Below, piece after piece: positions 1 to 7,611 of a stretch of DNA of 23,903 bases (the first letter of the stretch is position 1; each line of letters starts with the position of its first letter). The position numbers were made by a program, and so were the translations under genes. The stretch is from Ruminococcus sp. (lineage in GTDB: Bacteria > Bacillota > Clostridia > Lachnospirales > Lachnospiraceae): positions 1 through 23,903 of the forward strand of contig JAHHTL010000035.1 in assembly GCA_020024635.1 (NCBI GenBank). Direction: 5' to 3'. The notes under the pieces were generated by a model. It did no database searches and was not told the DNA's origin. It worked only from the letters and a program-made list of their open reading frames with translations.

Positions 1-55
1 GGAGAGCATCTGCCTTACAAGCAGAGGGTCATAGGTTCGAGTCCTATTGGTCCCA
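1..55 (+). tRNA. tRNA-Val (anticodon TAC), 5' end cut by window edge
   Basis: The anticodon stem-loop has loop CTTACAA with anticodon TAC (valine). The T arm follows with stem ATAGG/CCTAT around TTCGAGT, then the 3' acceptor strand TGGTCCC and discriminator A. The 5' acceptor strand and most of the D arm lie before base 1, so it is partial because of the window edge, not because it is broken. CCA is not encoded. Confidence 0.92.
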
Positions 56-60
56 TTTAT

Positions 61-147
61 GCCGCAGTGGCGGAACAGGCAGACGCACAGGACTTAAAAT
101 CCTGCGGGACTTATACTCCCGTACCGGTTCGATTCCGGTCTGCGGCA
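61..147 (+). tRNA. tRNA-Leu (anticodon TAA)
   Basis: The acceptor stem GCCGCAG pairs fully with CTGCGGC, with discriminator A at 147. The anticodon stem CAGGA/TCCTG holds loop CTTAAAA, giving anticodon TAA (leucine UUA). A long variable arm (CGGGA...TCCCG) marks it as a class II tRNA, and the T arm CCGGT/ACCGG type stem holds TTCGATT. CCA is not encoded. It follows tRNA-Val after 5 bases, so both are probably cut from one precursor. Confidence 0.98.
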
Positions 148-154
148 TTAAGAG

Positions 155-185
155 AAGATTTAAACGAAAGTTTAAATCTTTTTTT
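155..185 (+). terminator. Rho-independent terminator of the tRNA operon
   Basis: A perfect 11-bp stem (155-165 with 170-180) closes a GAAA tetraloop and is followed by a run of T. The stem is AT-rich but uninterrupted. It lies 8 bases after tRNA-Leu. Confidence 0.9.
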
Positions 186-284
186 ATGCAAAAAATTAGG
201 GAATCTAAATGTTAGTAAACCGATTTGCTAAAAAATATATAATAAAATATTAAGCAATAATTAAAAAAATACTATCTCTCATCA

Positions 285-293
285 TGATATAAT
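285..293 (+). promoter_or_regulatory. Extended -10 promoter for the export operon
   Basis: TGATATAAT at 285-293 is an extended -10 (TGn plus TATAAT). No good -35 is visible at normal spacing; TTAAAA at 261 is too far away. The stretch from 186 to 323 is otherwise very AT-rich and shows no gene and no clear operator. Confidence 0.6.
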
Positions 294-323
294 ATAAATA
301 TAATTGTACGGGGAGGTAATATA

Positions 324-1649
324 ATGAAAATTGATTTAAAGAAAATAAAACTGTCCGATTTCAAGGATGAGACAAATAAAAAGAAAATAATCATAGGCGG
401 GATGATTCTTGGAATTCTACTACTTCTGATTATAAGTTTCAGTGTATTTTTTTATTTTAATAGAAAAGACGGAAAAACAAAAAATGTTGTATATGTGAAT
501 AGTGTGAAACAAATTATGAATCCAGGAGCAGACGCGGGAAGGGTGAATCGCTATGCAGGAGTAGTAGAGACACAAAAACAAGTGAATATTCAGCCAAGTC
601 AGGATCGAACAGTTCGGGAGATCTTTGTGGAAGAAGGGCAGGAAGTTTCTATTGGCACCGTACTATTTGCATATGATATCGAAGAAGATCAAGATAAATT
701 AAATAAAGCACAATTAGAATTAGAACGCATCGCGAATGACATCACAACGAAACAAAGTGCAATCGGAATTGCACAGCAGTCTGGCGATCAATTAGAAGTA
801 TTACAAGCTCAAACCGAATTAAAGCAAAGTGAATATGAAAAAAAGACGAAAGAAGTTGAAATTCAAAAAATAAAAGATTCCATTGAAAATGCCGAAGTGA
901 AAAGTCAAATGAAGGGTATTGTAAAGTCTATAAAGAAAGTGGAAGAAAGCGCCATGGAAGCTCCAGGGGAAGATTCGGCCTTTATGACAATTATTGCAAT
1001 GGGAGACTTTAGAATAAAAGGAAAGGTAAATGAGCAAAATATTTCTTCCATTATGCCTGGACAGCAGGTTCTTGTACATTCTAGAGTAGATCAGCAGATG
1101 ATTTGGAAAGGAACCATGTCGGAAGTAGATATGCAGCGACCTGAAAATGGAAATGAAAACGGATTTATGGGGGATCCGTCAACACAGTCTAACTCCTATC
1201 CTTTTTATGTGAATCTAGAGTCATCGGAAGGATTGATGCTTGGACAACATGTATATATTGAGCCGGATTTTGGACAGACAAAAGAGCGTAAGGGAATATG
1301 GTTAGATGAATCTTTTGTCGTACAAGATGGAAAAACAGCATATGTATGGGCAGATAATGGACGTGGAAAATTGGAAAAACGAGAAGTTCAGATCGGAAAA
1401 CGTGACGAAGAAATGTTTCAATGTGAAATCAAAAAAGGATTACGCGAAGATGATCTTATTACATTTCCGGAACCAGGCCTTAAAGAGGGGATGAAAACAG
1501 CAAAAGGAAAAAATAATGAGTTAGGCATGAGTAATCCTGAGATTCCTAAAGATCCAGAAAATGGAGGTAATCCGGAAAACCCAAATGAACAAGAAGGTTC
1601 AATGAATTCAGAAGAGAATAACAATACAGAAGTGGGGGATGAGTCATGA
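324..1649 (+). CDS. HlyD/MacA-type periplasmic adaptor (membrane fusion) subunit of an ABC exporter, adaptor 1
   Basis: A 441-residue membrane-anchored adaptor. It has a basic N-terminus, one transmembrane helix at about 22-46, and a split lipoyl-like domain at about 88-120 (VREIFVEEGQEVSIGTVLF) and 191-225. A short helical hairpin, about 121-190, lies between the halves. Beta-barrel and membrane-proximal regions follow to about 395. The tail, about 396-441, is rich in Asn, Pro and Glu and probably disordered. The start is set by GGGGAGGT just upstream. In Gram-positive cells such adaptors sit outside the membrane against a MacB-type permease; there is no TolC here, so the role is inferred to be substrate handling or permease assembly. 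Its stop overlaps the ATPase start (ATGA). Substrate unknown. Confidence 0.9.
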   Translation: MKIDLKKIKLSDFKDETNKKKIIIGGMILGILLLLIISFSVFFYFNRKDGKTKNVVYVNSVKQIMNPGADAGRVNRYAGVVETQKQVNIQPSQDRTVREIFVEEGQEVSIGTVLFAYDIEEDQDKLNKAQLELERIANDITTKQSAIGIAQQSGDQLEVLQAQTELKQSEYEKKTKEVEIQKIKDSIENAEVKSQMKGIVKSIKKVEESAMEAPGEDSAFMTIIAMGDFRIKGKVNEQNISSIMPGQQVLVHSRVDQQMIWKGTMSEVDMQRPENGNENGFMGDPSTQSNSYPFYVNLESSEGLMLGQHVYIEPDFGQTKERKGIWLDESFVVQDGKTAYVWADNGRGKLEKREVQIGKRDEEMFQCEIKKGLREDDLITFPEPGLKEGMKTAKGKNNELGMSNPEIPKDPENGGNPENPNEQEGSMNSEENNNTEVGDES

Positions 1650-2317
1650 TTCTTGAAATGCAAAATATTTATAAAGAATACATTCAAGGAAAGATGAGCA
1701 TTCCAGTTTTAAAGGATATAAATTTTTCGATGGAAGAAGGGGAATATGTAGCAATTATGGGACCATCGGGTTCTGGAAAGACTACATTGATGAATTTAGT
1801 TGGGTGTTTAGATCAAGCTTCTGCAGGAACAATCTTTCTAGATGGACAGGATATTAGTAAATGCAGTGATAATGAAATGGCAGATTTAAGGCTTCAAAAA
1901 ATCGGGTTTGTATTTCAAAATTTCCAATTGCTGCCAAAGCAGACTGCATTAGAGAATGTAGAACTTCCCCTCACTTATGCTGAAATTCCGAAAAATGAGC
2001 GCATAAAAAGAGCACGTCAGGCGTTAATAAGAGTGGGGCTTGAAGAACGAATCAATTTTTTCCCAAATCAGCTTTCCGGAGGACAAAAGCAGAGAGTTGC
2101 AATTGCACGCGCGCTTGTAAATAATCCTAAAATTCTTTTGGCAGATGAGCCAACAGGGGCTCTTGATAGCAAATCCGGAGAACAAGTGATGGAGCTATTT
2201 AAAACGCTAAATGAAGAGGGCGTTAGTGTTCTTATGATTACACATGATATAGAAATTGCATCTCATGCACAACGAATGATTGTGATCAAAGATGGAATGA
2301 TCAAAGAGGAGGATTAG
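1646..2317 (+). CDS. MacB/LolD-family ABC transporter ATPase
   Basis: A 223-residue nucleotide-binding subunit. Walker A is GPSGSGKTT (39-47), the Q-loop glutamine is in VFQNFQLL (about 91), the signature is LSGGQ (143-147), Walker B is ILLADEP (163-169) followed by TGALD, and the switch histidine is H200 in ITHD. The length is typical of stand-alone MacB-like or LolD-like ATPases. It hydrolyses ATP at the cytoplasmic face to drive the permease encoded two genes downstream. Translation is probably coupled to adaptor 1 through the 4-base overlap. All catalytic motifs are intact. The family is involved in export of peptides, antibiotics or lipoproteins, and the substrate here cannot be told. 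Confidence 0.96.
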   Translation: MILEMQNIYKEYIQGKMSIPVLKDINFSMEEGEYVAIMGPSGSGKTTLMNLVGCLDQASAGTIFLDGQDISKCSDNEMADLRLQKIGFVFQNFQLLPKQTALENVELPLTYAEIPKNERIKRARQALIRVGLEERINFFPNQLSGGQKQRVAIARALVNNPKILLADEPTGALDSKSGEQVMELFKTLNEEGVSVLMITHDIEIASHAQRMIVIKDGMIKEED

Positions 2318-2319
2318 CC

Positions 2320-4368
2320 ATGAAAAAGAAGGCCATGAAAAAGAAAGCAATCGCGGCTTTTACAGTAGCAGGAATTCTTCTTTTTAGTGGAGTTACAGTG
2401 TTTGCTGTAAAAAGCAGTAGTCAAAAAAAAGTGATAGTTGTTCCGGTAATGGAGTTAATGGATCAAGGTGGCGGAATGAATCCTATGAATTTGTCGGGAA
2501 TGATTACTTCAGATGTGTCTCAACAGATTTACTTAAAAGATGGTCAGACAGTAAAAGAAATTTATGTAAAAGAAGGAGATACCGTGAAAGTAGGAGATAA
2601 ACTGGTATCTTTTGATATGACTTTGGAAAATTTAAATTTGGAAATGAAACGTTTGGATCGACAAACGCTGGAATTAAACATAAAAAAAGCACAGCGTAGA
2701 TTGGAGGAGCTAAAAAATTCTAATCCATCTGATCCCGGATCAGGACAAGAACCAGAACCCGAAGAACCAGTGCCGGGGCAACCTCAGAAGCCACAAGAAG
2801 TTCAGGCAGCAAAGGTTTTAGACGAGAGTTCAAAAGAATATATGGGAACCGGAACAGCGGATGATCCAAGTCATTATCTGGTAAGTCAGGAAGGAGTGAT
2901 CAAAGGTTCCTTTTTAAATTCCAGAGCAAAGGACCAGAAATTCTTTGTGGTGGAGGTAAGGCAAGGGGATGTAAGTTCCGGAAAATTAATGCAGTATTGG
3001 GGACAGGTAACATATCCAGATGGATTCTTTGTTGATCCAAAGCAGGAATATAATTTGAACTTACGTGTCAAAGAAAACCAAGAAAAAGAAAAAGCAATCC
3101 CACCGTATGATATCTTAACCAGTAAGCAAGTTGAGGAAGGGGGATGGGTTTCAGGAGAAGGAACACAAAAAAACCCGTATGTATTTTTGGTAAAAAAAGC
3201 AGGAATTGTAGAAGGTAATTTCTTCAATAAAATGAAAGCATTAAAAGTCTATTTTCGGATTGAAGTTCGAAGAGATGATCAAAATAATGGAATTTTGCTA
3301 CAGGCATGGGAGCAAAATGGAGAATTGTTAGATGATGTAGCAGATGCCGATCGGTTTTTCGTTCAGATGCAAAAAGAAATGAAAGAAGTTCCAGAAGAAA
3401 CACCAAATCCGACGCCTCCTGAGAAGCCAGATCACATAGAGCAACCACAGACGCCGGTAGAGCCACACAAGGAAGAACCAGAAGTTCCAGATGTATCTGA
3501 AGATACAGGATTAGAAACACCAAATGAGGAACCTCCTGTAAATCAAGAAGAGAATGTTTCTCAGACTTCATTTGTTCAAAGTAAATGGGCATTTCATTCC
3601 AACAAAACACAAACTTCATTATGGAAGTATCAAACTGTTGCGGATGTTATGACAGGGTCAAACGAAGTAGCGGAGGCAGAAAATGAAATTCGTACATTGA
3701 AGCTCGATTTAAAAGAAGCAGATCTTGAACTAAAACAGATGGAGAGAGATTTGAATCGACAGGTTGTGAAAAGTACCGTCAACGGTGTAGTGAAAAAAGT
3801 TGGAAGTACAGAAAAACCAAGTCAAGATGGAAGTCCTATGATTTTTGTGGCAGGAAGTGAAGGACTTTATGTAAAAGGAAATGTGAGCGAAATGCAACTT
3901 GAACAGATCCAAAAAGGTACCATTTTAAATGGATACTCCTACGATAGCGGGGTGAATTTTACTGCAGAAGTGCAAGAAGTTTCTCCTTATCCTGCTCAGG
4001 GAGAAAATGGTGGACCGTCCAACACATCCGTATATCCTTTTACAGCGTACATTGAACAGGCAGAAGGACTGAAAAACTATAGCTGGGCGGATCTTTCATT
4101 GGACAGTTCACAAAATATGACTGGGGACACATTTATCATCGATAAAGCATTCGTTCGTTCAGAAAATGGAACCTACTATGTCATGATCGATAATGGAAAA
4201 GGAAAGTTAAAGAAACAACCGGTTACTGTATCAAAAATTGTATCTGGATATGCATATGAGATTACAGAGGGGCTTTCCATTGAGGACAAAATTACGTTCC
4301 CGTATGGAAAAAATGTGAAGCAAGGTGCAAAGACACAAAATGGGTCGCTAGAAGAATTGTATCGTTAA
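2320..4368 (+). CDS. HlyD-type adaptor 2 with a large duplicated-module insertion
   Basis: A 682-residue second adaptor, far longer than adaptor 1. A Lys-rich start and one hydrophobic segment (about 9-30) act as signal or anchor. A first lipoyl half lies at about 70-100 (VKEIYVKEGDTVKVGDKL), and helix 1 of the hairpin at about 102-134. The second helix is at about 449-480 and the second lipoyl half at about 481-515. Between the helices sit some 315 extra residues: a Pro/Glu linker, module A (about 172-230), a spacer, module B (about 273-335) and another Pro/Glu linker (355-412). Modules A and B align without gaps at an offset of 103 residues. The start follows GAGGAGG, 2 bases after the ATPase stop. 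The inserted modules are not recognised. Confidence 0.85.
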   Translation: MKKKAMKKKAIAAFTVAGILLFSGVTVFAVKSSSQKKVIVVPVMELMDQGGGMNPMNLSGMITSDVSQQIYLKDGQTVKEIYVKEGDTVKVGDKLVSFDMTLENLNLEMKRLDRQTLELNIKKAQRRLEELKNSNPSDPGSGQEPEPEEPVPGQPQKPQEVQAAKVLDESSKEYMGTGTADDPSHYLVSQEGVIKGSFLNSRAKDQKFFVVEVRQGDVSSGKLMQYWGQVTYPDGFFVDPKQEYNLNLRVKENQEKEKAIPPYDILTSKQVEEGGWVSGEGTQKNPYVFLVKKAGIVEGNFFNKMKALKVYFRIEVRRDDQNNGILLQAWEQNGELLDDVADADRFFVQMQKEMKEVPEETPNPTPPEKPDHIEQPQTPVEPHKEEPEVPDVSEDTGLETPNEEPPVNQEENVSQTSFVQSKWAFHSNKTQTSLWKYQTVADVMTGSNEVAEAENEIRTLKLDLKEADLELKQMERDLNRQVVKSTVNGVVKKVGSTEKPSQDGSPMIFVAGSEGLYVKGNVSEMQLEQIQKGTILNGYSYDSGVNFTAEVQEVSPYPAQGENGGPSNTSVYPFTAYIEQAEGLKNYSWADLSLDSSQNMTGDTFIIDKAFVRSENGTYYVMIDNGKGKLKKQPVTVSKIVSGYAYEITEGLSIEDKITFPYGKNVKQGAKTQNGSLEELYR

Positions 4369-4380
4369 GGGGGGAAGAGA

Positions 4381-5655
4381 ATGTTTGAAAATATCCGACT
4401 GGCAGTGAAAGGGATCTGGTCACATAGAATGCGTTCTTTTCTGACAATGCTTGGGATTATTATAGGAATTGCCTCCATTATATCCATTGTATCTACGATT
4501 AGAGGGACAAATGAGCAGATCAAAGAAAATCTAATTGGAGCGGGAAATAATAACGTGGATATAAAGTTATCGCAAGGAGACAGTGAATATTATATGGATC
4601 AGGGAAATCCAGAGGGGATTATGACCGTAACAGAGGACGTAAAAAAAGAAATTCGTAGTATGAAAGGTGTAGTGTCCGCAACCTTTTATAATAAAAGAAA
4701 TTGGACAGAAGGAATTACCTATAAAAACACATCGTTGGACAATGGTGCAATTTATGGAGTGGATACAGAGTTTTTAAAAACAAAGGGATATGTGCTACAA
4801 GAAGGAAGAGGGTTTGTGGAAGAAGATTATAACCGATTTTCTAAGATTGTATTGTTGGATGATGTAGCTACACAAACATTGTTTCCAGGAGAAACAGCCA
4901 TTGGAAAAATAATTGAAATTAAAGGGGAACCGTTTACTGTAGTAGGAACCATTCGAAAATCTGACATTTTTGAACCCGTGATTAATAGCATGGAAGATTA
5001 CTATATGTACAATCAAAATTCCAATGGAATGCTTCTTGTTCCACAGGCAACATGGCCGATTATCTATAATTTTGATGAACCATGTGATGTAAGCGTAATG
5101 GCAGAAAATACAGATATTATGAGTACAATTGGAAAAAAAGTAGAAGATATTATGAATACCCTTGTGATTTCTTCTCCTACTTCAGAGGAAGGAGAAAAGG
5201 AAAATAGTCTTTCCTATCGGGCAGCAGATCTTCTGAAAACAGTGAAAGATTTGCAAAAAGTAAGTGAAAGTACCAACAAACAATTATTATGGATTGCAAG
5301 CATTTCACTTTTAGTGGGAGGAATCGGCGTCATGAATATTATGCTTGTATCTGTAACAGAACGAACAAGAGAGATTGGATTGAAAAAGGCAATCGGCGCT
5401 AGAAAAAAGAAAATTTTATGGCAGTTCCTGACAGAGGCAGCAGTATTGACAAGTGTGGGAGGAATCTTAGGGGTAATTGCTGGAATTATTATGTCACAGG
5501 TGATTGCAAAAATGTCACAGACTCCGGTAGCAATTAGTGTTCCAGCCAGCATCCTTGCCGTTGTATTTTCCATGGTGATTGGAATTGTCTTTGGGCTTCT
5601 TCCGTCAATAAAAGCAGCAAATCTAAATCCAATAGATGCACTTAGATACGAATAA
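4381..5655 (+). CDS. MacB/FtsX-family ABC transporter permease
   Basis: A 424-residue permease with the MacB plan. There is one N-terminal membrane helix (about 19-41, MLGIIIGIASIISIVSTI), a large extracellular MacB periplasmic-core-like domain to about 300, then three helices at about 302-326, 351-375 and 388-408. ERTREIGLKKAIGA after the second helix and PSIKAANLNPIDALRYE at the C-terminus are the family's usual signatures. It would form a dimer with the ATPase and contact one or both adaptors through its extracellular domain. It is the last gene of the operon, started from a G-rich ribosome binding site at 4369-4376, and ends right at a terminator. Confidence 0.95.
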   Translation: MFENIRLAVKGIWSHRMRSFLTMLGIIIGIASIISIVSTIRGTNEQIKENLIGAGNNNVDIKLSQGDSEYYMDQGNPEGIMTVTEDVKKEIRSMKGVVSATFYNKRNWTEGITYKNTSLDNGAIYGVDTEFLKTKGYVLQEGRGFVEEDYNRFSKIVLLDDVATQTLFPGETAIGKIIEIKGEPFTVVGTIRKSDIFEPVINSMEDYYMYNQNSNGMLLVPQATWPIIYNFDEPCDVSVMAENTDIMSTIGKKVEDIMNTLVISSPTSEEGEKENSLSYRAADLLKTVKDLQKVSESTNKQLLWIASISLLVGGIGVMNIMLVSVTERTREIGLKKAIGARKKKILWQFLTEAAVLTSVGGILGVIAGIIMSQVIAKMSQTPVAISVPASILAVVFSMVIGIVFGLLPSIKAANLNPIDALRYE

Positions 5656-5695
5656 AAAAGGTGGAAAGTTTGGTTCGCTAAACTTTCCACCTTTT
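5656..5695. terminator. Bidirectional terminator between export operon and thiT
   Basis: A perfect 16-bp stem (5656-5671 with 5680-5695) has loop GGTTCGCT. Read from the + strand it ends in CTTTT. Read from the - strand it is followed by a T run (A run at 5654-5659 on +). It lies directly after the permease stop and 11 bases from the thiT stop, so it can serve both converging units. Confidence 0.93.
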
Positions 5696-5706
5696 GTGAT
5701 GTAATT

Positions 5707-6372
5707 TTAATTTAAAGCCATAGTTTTGACTTGTTTTAATCCACGATTGACAGCAGGAATTGAAATAATGACGATAGTAATCACTGCTTCAAGGATAAGA
5801 TAACTGTAATTGTATACAATTGGATAAACTGATTTTAAAGAAGCTGGGAAATTATCAGGCATATAACTCATCCAATACAAATATCCTCCAATTGTGTGGA
5901 AGAGACCTCTTGCAAAAACAGCACAAATATAACCTTTTAATAATCCGTGATTTTGTTTTGCAAAAAGTCCGGCAATTCCAAGTGCAGCAAAGGCAAAGAA
6001 ATAATCACATCCTACTTGGAAAAATGAAAGAACATATGGCTCTTGAAGAAACTGGAGAATACCGTAAGCAAGTCCAACAAGTACGCCGGTACTTACCCCA
6101 TACCAATTTGCAATCAGAACAATAAAAAGCATGCTACAAAGGGTTACACTTCCTCCCCAAGGTAGATTGTACAATTTGATGTAAGATGTTAAAAAGGCAA
6201 GTGCCATAGCCATAGCGGAAAAAACAAGTTGTCGTGTGGTCAGCTTCCCTTTTTCAGAATGTCTGGATGCAACAAGGATTGCAAGGACAAAAAGAATAAT
6301 TCCCATAAGAATCAGAGAAACATATCCTGCACTTGTCAGTCCCCCATCTTTTGTAACTAGTAAATCAAACAT
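5707..6372 (-). CDS. thiT: ThiT: thiamine-binding S component of an ECF transporter
   Basis: A 221-residue integral membrane protein that binds thiamine and works with the shared ECF module, which is not in this window. ThiT-like features are LPWGGSVTL (70-78), QEPYVLS (110-116), His159 with GGYLYW (162-167), and YNY near 187-189. These match the family's ligand-binding positions as I remember them. About 185 residues is usual; the first 40 residues here add an extra hydrophobic helix (about 14-36) and a charged linker, suggesting seven rather than six helices. The call is strongly supported by the TPP riboswitch directly upstream. The start follows GAGGAGG with 7 bases spacing. Confidence 0.95.
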   Translation of the reverse strand: MFDLLVTKDGGLTSAGYVSLILMGIILFVLAILVASRHSEKGKLTTRQLVFSAMAMALAFLTSYIKLYNLPWGGSVTLCSMLFIVLIANWYGVSTGVLVGLAYGILQFLQEPYVLSFFQVGCDYFFAFAALGIAGLFAKQNHGLLKGYICAVFARGLFHTIGGYLYWMSYMPDNFPASLKSVYPIVYNYSYLILEAVITIVIISIPAVNRGLKQVKTMALN

Positions 6373-6380
6373 AAAAAAAC

Positions 6381-6408
6381 CTCCTCATTTTTGGATAAAA
6401 ACAAGGAG
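6381..6408 (-). promoter_or_regulatory. Shine-Dalgarno-sequestering hairpin of the thiT riboswitch
   Basis: On the - strand, CTCCTTGTTTTT pairs with AAAAATGAGGAG around an ATCC loop: 12 consecutive pairs with two G-T wobbles in the middle. The 3' arm is the thiT ribosome binding site (GAGGAGG at 6380-6386). Forming this hairpin should block initiation. The same 5' arm can instead pair with ACAAGGGG at the start of the aptamer (6516-6523). Confidence 0.8.
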
Positions 6409-6435
6409 ATATCTTAAATATCATAAAATCATTTC

Positions 6436-6525
6436 TAACAGTTCCTACGCTGGCATGATCCAGATCAGGTTATGGGTCGAAGTTTCCAACTTCCTCTCAG
6501 CCTGTCTAACAGACTCCCCTTGTCA
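6436..6525 (-). promoter_or_regulatory. TPP riboswitch (THI element) aptamer controlling thiT
   Basis: Read on the - strand it has GGGG ... GGCTGAGA ... GACCC ... ACCTGATCTGGATCATGCCA then GCGTAGGAA, the standard thiamine pyrophosphate aptamer. P1 is TGACA/TGTTA, P2 is GGGG/ACCC, P3 is CTGT/ACAG, and an extra P3a hairpin is GAAGTT/AACTTC. It lies 64 bases upstream of the thiT start. In this family TPP binding lowers expression. Confidence 0.97.
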
Positions 6526-6552
6526 TTATCTGTAATTTAATTCACTGAATTT

Positions 6553-6581
6553 ATTATAACGCTATGTTAGAGTGGTGTCAA
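6553..6581 (-). promoter_or_regulatory. Consensus sigma-A promoter for the riboswitch-thiT transcript
   Basis: On the - strand TTGACA (6576-6581) is followed after exactly 17 bases by TATAAT (6553-6558), a perfect consensus. Transcription should start near 6546, about 20 bases before the aptamer. The -35 and part of the spacer lie inside the 3' end of the upstream pseudouridine synthase gene. Confidence 0.93.
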
Positions 6582-7472
6582 TGAATTGTATAGTACATGT
6601 TTCATATCGTCAGGAAGCGGCGCGGTAAAATCCATCGGTTCTTTTGTGATGGGATGCAAAAAAGAAAGGTGGCAAGAGTGTAGCGCTTGTCGGTGAATCC
6701 ACTGCATATCTGGATTATAAAGATAATCTCCGATTAATGGAAATCCAATATGTTTAAGATGGATTCGGATTTGGTGTGTCCGCCCTGTTTCCAACTGTAA
6801 ACGAACAAGGGTATGGTTATTCCCATATGCTTCTGTTTGATAGTGAGTAATGGCAGTTTCTCCATTTTCAAAATCCACACATCGCTCAATGATCGATCCT
6901 TCTTTGCGGGAAAGAGGTGCACGAATTGTTCCGGAAGTGGGAGTTAACTTCCCACGGACAATTGCAAAATATTCTCGCTTTACCTCATGGCGTTTTGTCA
7001 TTCCAGACAAAAGGTTGGAACTTAGCATATGTTTGGCAATGACCGTTAGCCCAGAAGTGTCCCGATCTAGACGATTGGTACAACGAAAGATAAAAGGAAG
7101 GTTCTGCTCTTTATAGTAGTATGCAAGTGCATTCGCCAAAGAATTTGTATAATGATCCATGGAAGGATGAATCGGCATACCGGCAGGTTTGTTTACGACG
7201 ATGAGATCCTCATCTTCATAGACAATATCAAGAGGCATATAAACAGGTGGAATAAGTTTTGAACTCTGTGTTTCTTGAATATGAACAGTCAGAGTATCGC
7301 CGGTATGAAGGGAGTCATTTAAATGAAGCCAGATTCCATTTACTAAAATGCTATCCGGCATTTTTTTTAATTCGACCAGATTTTGTCTGGAATACCCCTG
7401 CCTTCTTAAAAATTGTTCAATCCGAAGATTGTCGTCGGATGCAGTGATTTTATATTCAAAGCGTCTATTCAT
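6567..7472 (-). CDS. RluA-family RNA pseudouridine synthase
   Basis: A 301-residue enzyme converting uridine to pseudouridine in rRNA or tRNA. The N-terminal 65 residues look like an S4-type RNA-binding domain (RIEQFLRRQGYSRQNLVELK). The catalytic domain has VVNKPAGMPIHPS (92-104), the motif NRLDRDTSG (133-141) with catalytic Asp136, and LETGRTHQIRIHLKHIGFPL (227-246). The first motif residue is Asn where His is common (HRLDR). Target specificity (RluD, RluC or RluA type) cannot be assigned from sequence. The start follows AAGGAG on the - strand (7482-7487). Its own terminator is not evident, so it may read into thiT. Confidence 0.93.
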   Translation of the reverse strand: MNRRFEYKITASDDNLRIEQFLRRQGYSRQNLVELKKMPDSILVNGIWLHLNDSLHTGDTLTVHIQETQSSKLIPPVYMPLDIVYEDEDLIVVNKPAGMPIHPSMDHYTNSLANALAYYYKEQNLPFIFRCTNRLDRDTSGLTVIAKHMLSSNLLSGMTKRHEVKREYFAIVRGKLTPTSGTIRAPLSRKEGSIIERCVDFENGETAITHYQTEAYGNNHTLVRLQLETGRTHQIRIHLKHIGFPLIGDYLYNPDMQWIHRQALHSCHLSFLHPITKEPMDFTAPLPDDMKHVLYNSLTPL

Positions 7473-7510
7473 AGTAAATTACTCCTTCACCTTTTGATTT
7501 ATTGGCTTTT

Positions 7511-7539
7511 ATTATAATAGCAATCCTAGAAATGAAACA
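7511..7539 (-). promoter_or_regulatory. Candidate promoter of the pseudouridine synthase gene
   Basis: On the - strand TATAAT (7511-7516) lies 39 bases before the start codon. The matching -35 window (TGTTTC, 7534-7539, spacing 17) is poor, so only the -10 is convincing. Confidence 0.5.
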
Positions 7540-7558
7540 CAACAGTAAAATTTAGAAC

Positions 7559-7587
7559 TTGAAAGTAAGAAGAATATTTGTTATTAT
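7559..7587 (+). promoter_or_regulatory. Promoter for selC
   Basis: TTGAAA (7559-7564) and TATTAT (7582-7587) are separated by exactly 17 bases. Transcription would start near 7594, about 18 bases before the mature tRNA 5' end. Confidence 0.7.
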
Positions 7588-7611
7588 AAAGAAGCTTTAG
7601 AAAAATCTAAT

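Noticed and set aside
1..55. Broken tRNA-Val
   Set aside because: It is intact up to base 1; the missing part lies outside the window.
3224..3619. 131-codon open frame on the - strand inside the second adaptor gene
   Set aside because: It lies opposite the Pro/Glu-rich and module-B region, has no ribosome binding site or recognisable protein features, and is explained by the codon composition of the + strand gene.
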